A DNA stretch of 5,654 bases, taken from positions 1-5,654 of the forward strand of contig CAAFWE010000042.1 in assembly GCA_900766655.1 (NCBI GenBank), in the 5' to 3' direction. The notes beneath the pieces are model-generated. The model was not told where the DNA came from, did no database searches, and was given only the letters and a program-made list of their open reading frames with translations. The stretch comes from an uncultured Alistipes sp. Its GTDB lineage: Bacteria; Bacteroidota; Bacteroidia; Bacteroidales; Rikenellaceae. This document shows positions 1-5,654 of this stretch, piece after piece (positions within the stretch are counted from its first letter, which is position 1; each line of letters opens with the position of its first letter). The position numbers were made by a program, and so were the translations under genes.

Positions 1-27
1 AGAATCGAGCCCCATCTCTTTTATCCT

Positions 28-37
28 CCCCCCCCCC
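28..37 (-). repeat. homopolymer tract of ten G (C on the plus strand)
   Basis: Ten consecutive C on the plus strand, read as G10 on the coding strand of the neighbouring genes. The tract lies 20 nt past the phosphatase stop codon. Next comes AGGATAAAAGAG and then an ATG at 15-13. AGGA with an 8-nt spacer could act as a ribosome binding site. The open frame MGLDS runs off the left edge, so a new gene may start here, but five codons prove nothing. Tracts of this length are prone to slippage during replication and to error in sequencing. I see no T-rich terminator after the phosphatase: the CCC-TTTC-GGG hairpin at 44-35 has only a three-pair stem. Confidence 0.6.
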
Positions 38-57
38 GAAAGGGATTGTTGCGACTA

Positions 58-1221
58 CTATTTGAAGTTGTGCGTATGCTTAACCGAGCCCGCCATATCG
101 ATAACATCGATAGTGAGGCCTCGCTCGTCGATATTTGCCTTCAACGCAGTGTTGTGGCCATTGACAAGGATAGGGAACTCAGCGTCGGTAGTCTCTGGAG
201 TATTGTAGGAATACTTGTGGGTGTGTCCCGAGAGCATAACGGTGATGTTCGCCTTGTTCAAGACAGGGAAGAAGCACTCACCAGCGTGCTTTGGACCGTG
301 CCACATATTCTTGCCACCGATTGGAGGCATATGCATAACTACGATACGATACTTGGCATTCTTGCAATCCTCGCTCTCCACTACGCCCTTGAGCCACTCA
401 GCCTCCTCCTTGCGGTAGTTATCATACTGCGCAGTCTCGTAGTACTCGAGGCAGCTATCTGGCTTATCCTCGCCACCGTCGAGAACGATAAAGAAGGCAT
501 CACCGTGCTTGAGTGTGTAGTAAGGCTTACCAGAGAGAGTTGGGAAGTAGGTCATAAAGCTTGTAGCAAACAGACCGCGAGTCTCGTGGTTACCGCGAGC
601 GAGGTAGAAAGGCACCTGCTTTGCAAAGTGGTTGACCGAAGCATCAACAAAGCCCTGGAAGAGAATCTCCTCGGTTGGCACCATACTAACCATATCACCA
701 GTGTAGAAGACCATATCGGTCTTGCCCTTCTCGAAGGTGTTGAGCAACGCCTCGAGCTTATCCTGCTTGGCGTGGATGTCGTTGAGCATAATGAACTGAA
801 TCTTCTCCTTGCCTGGCTGCAGCGTGGTGAAAACATTGTTGAAGTTCTTGCCATAGACCTTGGTTGTTGCCACGTGGCCATAGGTTACACGATGGCCCTT
901 CATATCGACAACCTCCTTCGACGATGTCGAATAGCGGTAGCTCTTGCCTGGCTCGAGGCCTGTGATACGAATCTGGTGAACAGTACCATAGACACGCTTA
1001 CCGAGGTAGGTCTGGTAGTACTGCGGACGCTCCACGTGGTAGAAGTTGGTGCCATCGTTCGGTGCAAGCTCCACCCACGAAAGGGCCTTTACATCGGTCA
1101 CCCACATAACGGTAGCCTCGGTATCGGATACAGCCTGCAGATAAGGTCCGTGGATAATTTTGACAGCCTGTGCCGAGTAGACTCCGCACACCATCATCAA
1201 TGCAATAAGAATCTTTTTCAT
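58..1221 (-). CDS. secreted calcineurin-like metallophosphoesterase with PAP-type N-terminal domain
   Basis: A 387-residue protein with a signal peptide (MKKILIALMM..., likely cut after AQA at residue 19) and no lipobox, so probably periplasmic or secreted. Residues about 22-130 form a fibronectin-III-like domain as in purple acid phosphatases (IIHGPYLQAVSDTEATVMWV at 22-41; HQIRITGLEPGKSYRY at 82-97). The catalytic domain, about 141-375, shows all metal-binding blocks: D148-x-H150, GD176, GN211-H212-E213, VxxH297 and GH333-x-H335. It therefore should bind two metal ions and hydrolyse a phosphomonoester or diester; the substrate cannot be read from the sequence. The first block is DxH and the second is GDMVS, not the DxG and GDxxY of true purple acid phosphatases, so it is better called calcineurin-like. 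It starts 18 nt after the upstream lipoprotein gene, with an AT-rich leader and no Shine-Dalgarno sequence. It ends in tandem TAG codons (60-58 and 57-55). Confidence 0.93.
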   Translation of the reverse strand: MKKILIALMMVCGVYSAQAVKIIHGPYLQAVSDTEATVMWVTDVKALSWVELAPNDGTNFYHVERPQYYQTYLGKRVYGTVHQIRITGLEPGKSYRYSTSSKEVVDMKGHRVTYGHVATTKVYGKNFNNVFTTLQPGKEKIQFIMLNDIHAKQDKLEALLNTFEKGKTDMVFYTGDMVSMVPTEEILFQGFVDASVNHFAKQVPFYLARGNHETRGLFATSFMTYFPTLSGKPYYTLKHGDAFFIVLDGGEDKPDSCLEYYETAQYDNYRKEEAEWLKGVVESEDCKNAKYRIVVMHMPPIGGKNMWHGPKHAGECFFPVLNKANITVMLSGHTHKYSYNTPETTDAEFPILVNGHNTALKANIDERGLTIDVIDMAGSVKHTHNFK

Positions 1222-1239
1222 AACAATATATATTTCAGG

Positions 1240-3396
1240 TTAATACTCTTTCTCAAACATCAACACAGCAAGGTCGTACTGTCCGAGTGAGACCTTCTTG
1301 CCTTGCTTCGCCACCGAGGCATTGCCGAGTGTCGAGTGCTCGACATAGCGGAAGCCTGGCACATTAATCGAGGTGGTGAGGTTCTGCGCCTCACGATGCT
1401 GATTTGCCGCTACGATGGCCATCTTCGTGCCATCCTTCGAGAGGAAGGCGTGAGCTGTCACACTCTTGTTCGCATTCTCGAAGCCGAGAACATCCTTATA
1501 GCGACCGCAGAGAAGCATCTCCTCGTACCTCTCCTTGATGATATTCGCCTCGTTGAGATATGCCTGATACTCAGGGCACTTGTCTATCAAGTCGCGCGAA
1601 CGATAGATCTCGATATCGATGCGCTGACCATCGAGGAGGGTGTAGTTGACATGCCACTTCACATCGCGGTCATCGCGGTGTCCACGCTCCGAGAAGATAA
1701 ACTCAGGGAAGGTGTAGCGGAAGAAGTTCATCCAGCGAGTCTTCGAGTCCTTATTCGATGGGTGACCGTGAGTGTAGGCCACATATTGCGCAAGGGCATC
1801 GACGGTGCTCTCGGTACCGAGTGCGAACTCTGGAGCCTTGTCGATATAGCGGTCGCGGAGAATCTCAAGCACCTGCATACGCTTCTGAATAGCGAACACA
1901 TCTGGCACTGGGAACTCGCGCGAGGTGTTCCAATCGGCACTCTCACGCTCCACGAAACCGAGCTGATCGTAGAATACCGAGCTTGCACCGAGCTTGTAGG
2001 CTCTATCCTGCATCTGCGCGAGGAGCTTGTTCCACTCTGGATTCATCATAGTAGCCACAGCGAAGGTGCGACCACCATAGACATTGAGATAGGAACCGTG
2101 GCCCGTAAACTTGTAACGCTCGAGCATAGGTGCGCCCGTAATATCGTGACGACACACCTTCTCGCCCTTGCCACTCTTGTAGTAGCGACTCTCGCGGTCA
2201 ATCAACTTACCATTATAGTAGAGGAGGAGGTGGCTACCATCCTCGCGATACTTCGCAATAGCCTCCTTCAATGCCTTGTCGCCACCCTGCGAGAGATCCT
2301 CAGAGTAGTCGGGGTTACCGTGATCGTGGCCCTCGTTCCACCAGCCGAAGAGGAATACGGTGTTCGAATTGATGGTCTTATCCACATCCTTCAAGCGACC
2401 ATAGAGGTCGGGATAGCGGAACAGATACTCGCCACATTGATGCTTAAAGATTACACGCTGCCACGAACGCATCTTCTGCACCCACTCTGGTGCTGGCTTA
2501 TAGTCGAACCACTCGTTTGCCCACGCACGATAGATGTGTGATGCGTTGTGCCAAGTACCGTTATAAGGCGACACGACATTCGCCTTGCACTCCCACTTGT
2601 CGCCATAGAGGGCGTGTGGATATTTGAAGAAACCGAGCTCCAGCACATCGAACTTGCCATTCTCGCGCTTGTAGACACGCAATCCGTGCGTAGTATCTTG
2701 GAAGGTGTTGTCGTGGCTACCGAAGTACAAGCCCTGATTCTCGCCCAAGAGACCAAAGCAGTTCATAAAGACACAATAACCGTAGCGGATATAGTGCTCG
2801 TAGAAGTACTGCTCGGGGCGGAAGTAGTGCTTTGGCGAGAGGTCGCTGATAGTCTTAATTGGGTTATCGTGCAACTTACCACCTGCGTGTGCAGTGTAGA
2901 GTTTATGGTCGGCTGGGGCCTGAATATCACGAATGAGTGGATATTGCAACTCACGAATAACGGTGTGAGGCTCGTTGTTCTCCAACATCGACTCGAAGCG
3001 CACCTTATCATCCTCAAGCACAACCTTCAATGTTACTGCAAACTTCAACTCCTTGCCATAGGCCTCGAGCTGTGGGTAGTGGAGAGTGATTGTATTGCCC
3101 TCGCACGACACCTCAACCTTCGGTTGCTCGCCCAAGATTTGAATCTCCTCCTCGGCATGGGTATCGTAGTAGATACGCCACAAGTAATCGCCCTCATTCG
3201 AGGTGTAGTCGTGGCCAGTGTGCTCATTACGGAGTGAGTAGAGTTTACCATCTTTACCAATTGCGACACTCATATTCTCGTTCGAGAGTGTATAGCAATC
3301 CTCCGCCTCGTAGCGCGATGTAGCGCAGTTTTCTTTGCTCTCGGCACACGATGCCAATAGGAATAATGCAGTTAGAAAACAGATAAGTTCCTTCAT
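1240..3396 (-). CDS. putative lipoprotein glycoside hydrolase, DUF6259-like
   Basis: A 718-residue exported protein. The N-terminus has a short hydrophobic stretch and a lipobox, L14-A15-S16-C17, so Cys17 is probably lipidated; whether the following AESKEN sends it to the cell surface is uncertain. Residues about 35-300 look like a galactose-mutarotase-type beta-sandwich (LSNENMSVAIGKDGKLYSL at 37-55). About 305-600 look like a TIM barrel, with FGWWNEGHDHGNPDY at 350-364, SSVFYDQLGF at 472-481 and FALGTES at 524-530. About 640-718 look like a C-terminal beta domain. This layout and these motifs recall DUF6259 proteins, which are related to the GH36/GH101-type barrels. By analogy Asp477 (in YDQ) and Glu529 (in GTES) are candidate nucleophile and acid/base residues; this is inference. 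The substrate is unknown. There is no SusC/SusD pair in the window. The start at 3396 is chosen because it gives the complete signal peptide and lies 13 nt after lutC. Confidence 0.82.
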   Translation of the reverse strand: MKELICFLTALFLLASCAESKENCATSRYEAEDCYTLSNENMSVAIGKDGKLYSLRNEHTGHDYTSNEGDYLWRIYYDTHAEEEIQILGEQPKVEVSCEGNTITLHYPQLEAYGKELKFAVTLKVVLEDDKVRFESMLENNEPHTVIRELQYPLIRDIQAPADHKLYTAHAGGKLHDNPIKTISDLSPKHYFRPEQYFYEHYIRYGYCVFMNCFGLLGENQGLYFGSHDNTFQDTTHGLRVYKRENGKFDVLELGFFKYPHALYGDKWECKANVVSPYNGTWHNASHIYRAWANEWFDYKPAPEWVQKMRSWQRVIFKHQCGEYLFRYPDLYGRLKDVDKTINSNTVFLFGWWNEGHDHGNPDYSEDLSQGGDKALKEAIAKYREDGSHLLLYYNGKLIDRESRYYKSGKGEKVCRHDITGAPMLERYKFTGHGSYLNVYGGRTFAVATMMNPEWNKLLAQMQDRAYKLGASSVFYDQLGFVERESADWNTSREFPVPDVFAIQKRMQVLEILRDRYIDKAPEFALGTESTVDALAQYVAYTHGHPSNKDSKTRWMNFFRYTFPEFIFSERGHRDDRDVKWHVNYTLLDGQRIDIEIYRSRDLIDKCPEYQAYLNEANIIKERYEEMLLCGRYKDVLGFENANKSVTAHAFLSKDGTKMAIVAANQHREAQNLTTSINVPGFRYVEHSTLGNASVAKQGKKVSLGQYDLAVLMFEKEY

Positions 3397-3409
3397 ATCT
3401 TAGGTTAAT
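3397..3409 (-). other. 13-nt lutC to lipoprotein gene junction, probable operon continuation
   Basis: The spacer reads ATTAACCTAAGAT on the minus strand and is too short to hold a full promoter or terminator. It has no Shine-Dalgarno-like purine run, as is common in Bacteroidota. The lipoprotein gene is therefore probably read from the lut transcript, unless a promoter lies inside the 3' end of lutC. The octamer ATTAACCT recurs at the next junction (1244-1237). Confidence 0.5.
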
Positions 3410-3985
3410 TTATTCAGTTAAAATCACTGTTGCACGCATTGCTCCGTGCGCTCCCATCACCAGAGCTTGCTCGATGTCGGCAGTCTTGGATGGGCCCGAG
3501 ATGAATGCTCCATAGCCGAGGTCTTCCAACGATATCTGCGCCACAGCATCGTGCATAGTGTCGACGATTGCCGACTTATCCAACACCAACACAAGGTGCT
3601 GACAAGCAAAGAGATGCGCCTTTCTGCACCCCTCAACGGGCACCCACATCGCACCATTCTCGGCTACGCCAATCTTGCCAGCAACAACCGTTGCATAGTC
3701 GCCACCAAGTTCGTGAACATCGGCAACATTGTCGGGATTGAGAGCATTCTCGCTCAACTCCGCCATCGAAGAGACAAGCGTTTCGGTATCGACACCCAAC
3801 GCAACGAGAGTTTCGAGGAGTGAGCCTTGCAGCTCCACGACCTCGCCACCCACACTCTTCACCATATCGGCAAAGTGGGCTACCCTATCGTCAAAGCGAA
3901 TAGGTGTGACATCAATTTGCGGTTTTGCGACCTCGTCAGTAGCAACTGCACGAAGTCTATTTAGGATATTATCTCTTGCACTCAT
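3410..3985 (-). CDS. lutC: LutC (LldG/YkgG-type) lactate utilisation protein, LUD domain
   Basis: A complete 191-residue LUD-domain (formerly DUF162) protein. The diagnostic motifs are GVAENGAMWV at 106-115, corresponding to the family's GIAETGT-type strand, and FISGPSKTADIE at 161-172 followed by ALVMGAHGAMR (174-184), the conserved C-terminal signature. It is shorter than Escherichia coli YkgG or Bacillus subtilis LutC (about 230-240 residues); the missing part is at the N-terminus, and the short form fits the Bacteroidota type as I recall it. It has no Cys cluster, signal peptide or membrane segment, and is expected to be cytoplasmic. It is the third partner of the LutABC L-lactate to pyruvate complex; its exact biochemical role is less clear than that of LutA and LutB. 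The ATG at 3985 lies 2 nt after the lutB stop, which argues for this start and for co-translation. Confidence 0.94.
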   Translation of the reverse strand: MSARDNILNRLRAVATDEVAKPQIDVTPIRFDDRVAHFADMVKSVGGEVVELQGSLLETLVALGVDTETLVSSMAELSENALNPDNVADVHELGGDYATVVAGKIGVAENGAMWVPVEGCRKAHLFACQHLVLVLDKSAIVDTMHDAVAQISLEDLGYGAFISGPSKTADIEQALVMGAHGAMRATVILTE

Positions 3986-3987
3986 CG

Positions 3988-5355
3988 TTACTCACCCTTT
4001 GCGATTTTACCCTTGCTCCACAACACGCGGAAGCTCTGCTTGGCAAAGTGTGGCATCTCGCGTCCCGAAGCACACCAAGGGTTCATACCATTATTATATA
4101 CAAAGCGAGGAATATATGGTGCTGCCGCCAATGCTGCATTGAACAGTCGCGGACGACGCATCAACATATTCATCATCTTGACCATCATCTTCTTCTTGGC
4201 ATCGGCCACACCGAGTGGTGCCATCTGCTGACGCCACTTGTAGATCTGCTCGGCCAAATCGACCTTTGCGGGACAAACGCCCGAGCACGAATAGCACAAC
4301 GAGCATCCCGAAACATTACCACCATAGGCCTCTGGCGAACGCAACATTCCGAGGTTGATGCCGAGAGGTCCAGGGATAAAATATGAATAGGAGTAGCCAC
4401 CAGTGCGACGATAGACAGGGCAGGTGTTCATACACGCTCCGCAACGCATACACTTGAGCATATTGCGATGCTCCTCGTCGGCAAGCGACTGTGTACGACC
4501 ATTATCGACTATGACAAGGTGAATCTCCTTGCCTGGCTCTGGTTTGCGATAGATGGAGGTGTAGGTGGTGATAGGTTGTCCCGTAGCCGAGCGAGCCAAT
4601 AGGCGAGTAAAAACGCCCAATGAAGTCATATCGGGGATAATCTTATCCAAGCCCATAATGGCGATATGTGTATCGGTAAACGAAGTACCCATATCGGCAT
4701 TACCCTCGTTGGTGCATACTGCGAATGCGCCCTCAGAGGCGATAGCAAAATTGACACCCGTCATCGAGACATCGGCCGAGAGGAACTTTTCGCGCAGATG
4801 CTTACGAGCCTCGTGCGTAAGGTAGGTAGGATCGGAGTTACCCTTCTCGGTCGAGAGTTTGCGCTCGAACAACTCGCCCACCTCCTCGCGTTTGATGTGG
4901 ATGGCTGGCAGCACAATGTGGCTCGGTGCACACTCCATCAACTGCACAATGCGCTCGCCCAAGTCGCTCTCCACGACCTCTACGCCACGCTGCTCGAGGT
5001 ATGGCGCAAGGTGGCACTCTTCGGCCAGCATCGACTTGGACTTGACAAGATGTTTTGCACCTCGCTCCTCGATTATTTTTGCCACTATAGCATTCATCTC
5101 CTCGCCCGACTCTGCCCAATGGACCTTGATGCCATTGTCCGAGGCGTTGCGCTCAAACTCCTCGAGATAGTCGGCCAAGCGCGAGAGGGTGTGCTCCTTG
5201 ATATCGGAGGCAAGACTACGCAACTGCTCCCACTCGGGCAACGAATAAGCCTGACGGTCACGCTTCTCGCGCACTGCATAGAGGGCTCTGTCGTGCCACG
5301 AAGCACGCTCCTCATTCTTCAAAAAGGCCTTGGCCTTTACTGCGTGATAGCTCAT
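3988..5355 (-). CDS. lutB: LutB (LldF/YkgF-type) lactate utilisation iron-sulfur protein
   Basis: A complete 455-residue protein, close to the usual LutB length (about 470-480). It has an N-terminal LUD domain (about residues 60-300) with the family stretches HEARKHLREKFL (181-192), TGVNFAIASEGAFAV (199-213) and CTNEGNADMG (214-223). A ferredoxin-like segment follows, with two 4Fe-4S motifs: C302-x2-C305-x2-C308-x3-C312-P and C351-x2-C354-x2-C357-x3-C361-P. A lysine-rich C-terminal tail (GREMPHFAKQSF, 431-442) is also typical of the family. No signal peptide or membrane segment is seen, so it is cytoplasmic. Known role: the Fe-S electron-transfer subunit of the LutABC L-lactate oxidation system. 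The ATG at 5355 is supported by the ATGA overlap with lutA and by the N-terminus MSYHAVKAKAFL, which fits the family. lutC begins 2 nt after its TAA. Confidence 0.96.
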   Translation of the reverse strand: MSYHAVKAKAFLKNEERASWHDRALYAVREKRDRQAYSLPEWEQLRSLASDIKEHTLSRLADYLEEFERNASDNGIKVHWAESGEEMNAIVAKIIEERGAKHLVKSKSMLAEECHLAPYLEQRGVEVVESDLGERIVQLMECAPSHIVLPAIHIKREEVGELFERKLSTEKGNSDPTYLTHEARKHLREKFLSADVSMTGVNFAIASEGAFAVCTNEGNADMGTSFTDTHIAIMGLDKIIPDMTSLGVFTRLLARSATGQPITTYTSIYRKPEPGKEIHLVIVDNGRTQSLADEEHRNMLKCMRCGACMNTCPVYRRTGGYSYSYFIPGPLGINLGMLRSPEAYGGNVSGCSLCYSCSGVCPAKVDLAEQIYKWRQQMAPLGVADAKKKMMVKMMNMLMRRPRLFNAALAAAPYIPRFVYNNGMNPWCASGREMPHFAKQSFRVLWSKGKIAKGE

Positions 5356-5654
5356 TCTTGCGCTGTTAAGATTTCTATAATATGTTTGGTGCGGATAGGC
5401 AACTTCTCACGCTCAATTACACCACCCATATGCATTAGGCACGATGAGTCGGCACCCGTAATATACTCTGCTCCCGTAGCCAAGTGTCGCTGCACCTTGT
5501 CGTGTCCCATTCGTGCCGAGACAGCACTCTCCTCGATGGAGAAGAGGCCTCCGAAGCCGCAACACTCATCGCGTCGCTCGGGCTCTACAATCTCGATACC
5601 CTCGACCAACTCCAAGAGGTTACGCAACTTCGAGTAGTATGGCACATTCAGCTC
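5352..5654 (-). CDS. lutA: LutA (LldE/YkgE-type) lactate oxidation Fe-S subunit, C-terminal part
   Basis: This is the last 100 residues of a CCG-domain (cysteine-rich domain) protein; the reading frame is open to the right edge, so the true start lies outside the window. A GTG at 5645-5643 is internal: the residues before it (ELN, then VPYYSKL) continue the same domain. Visible motifs, numbered from the edge, are DECCGFGG at about 29-36 and SCLMHMGG at about 71-78. These are the second CCG motif and the closing cysteine of the LutA family, which carries CLM in place of the CxxC seen in relatives such as GlcF or HdrB. LutA family members are about 240 residues, so roughly 140 are missing. LutA works with LutB and LutC in L-lactate oxidation to pyruvate in the cytoplasm. 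Its TGA stop overlaps the lutB ATG (ATGA), which implies translational coupling. Subunit identity is secure from motif plus neighbours. Confidence 0.93.
   Translation of the reverse strand, partial: ELNVPYYSKLRNLLELVEGIEIVEPERRDECCGFGGLFSIEESAVSARMGHDKVQRHLATGAEYITGADSSCLMHMGGVIEREKLPIRTKHIIEILTAQE

Noticed and set aside
1..13. Minus-strand GGGGCTCGATTCT at the window edge, which resembles both a tRNA T-arm and the 5' end of tmRNA (GGGGCTGATTCT-type).
   Set aside because: Only 13 nt are visible, there is a one-base mismatch in length to the tmRNA start, no acceptor pairing can be tested, and the upstream sequence does not fold as a tRNA. Extending the window leftwards would settle it.
35..44. 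A small hairpin CCC-TTTC-GGG after the phosphatase stop, as a possible terminator.
   Set aside because: The stem is only three G-C pairs and it is followed by G residues, not a T run.
46..1290. A 414-codon plus-strand open frame covering the phosphatase gene.
   Set aside because: It is the codon-aligned complement of a gene with a complete set of metallophosphoesterase motifs and a signal peptide; its translation is Leu/Val/His-rich with no recognisable domain.
1303..3237. Plus-strand open frames of 412 and 229 codons across the lipoprotein gene.
   Set aside because: They share codon boundaries with the minus-strand gene, are interrupted only where that gene uses a TCA-type codon, and show no domain or plausible start context.
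4666..5637. A 323-codon plus-strand open frame spanning lutB and lutA.
   Set aside because: It crosses the boundary of two clear Fe-S protein genes, so it is the mirror of their coding sequence.
5643..5645. GTG as the start codon of a short 97-residue gene.
   Set aside because: The frame stays open to the window edge and the upstream residues continue the LutA CCG domain, so the GTG is an internal valine.

Overview
The window looks like ordinary chromosomal DNA from a Bacteroidota bacterium, most likely a gut-type Bacteroidales. No strong Shine-Dalgarno sequences precede the internal starts, the leaders between genes are AT-rich, and there is a lipoprotein with a Bacteroidales-style glycosidase fold next to a compact lutABC (lldEFG) set. 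I cannot name a genus from sequence alone; an Alistipes/Rikenellaceae-like or Muribaculaceae-like source is only a guess. Every convincing gene lies on the minus strand, so the genes read from right (5654) to left (1).

From right to left: the C-terminal 100 residues of LutA (5352-5654, cut by the window edge); complete LutB (3988-5355), whose start overlaps the lutA stop as ATGA; complete LutC (3410-3985), 2 nt after lutB; a 718-residue lipoprotein that I read as a DUF6259-like putative glycoside hydrolase (1240-3396), 13 nt after lutC; a secreted calcineurin-like metallophosphoesterase with a purple-acid-phosphatase-type N-terminal domain (58-1221), 18 nt after the lipoprotein; and a 57-nt edge segment with a run of ten G (minus strand) that leads to a possible new start at 15-13.

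LutABC together form the iron-sulfur L-lactate oxidation complex, turning L-lactate into pyruvate in the cytoplasm. The lipoprotein and the phosphatase are exported and would act on glycans or phosphorylated compounds outside the inner membrane. The spacing (4-nt overlap, then gaps of 2, 13 and 18 nt) and the lack of an evident internal terminator suggest one five-gene transcript. A shared purpose for the cytoplasmic and exported halves is not visible in the sequence.

Long open frames on the plus strand are codon-aligned mirror images of the real genes, caused by near absence of TTA, CTA and TCA codons, and are not annotated. I found no RNA gene, mobile element, CRISPR array or clear terminator. 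No previously undescribed system is convincingly present; the most useful leads are the uncharacterised glycosidase-like lipoprotein, its linkage to lut and the phosphatase, and the poly-G tract at the left edge.
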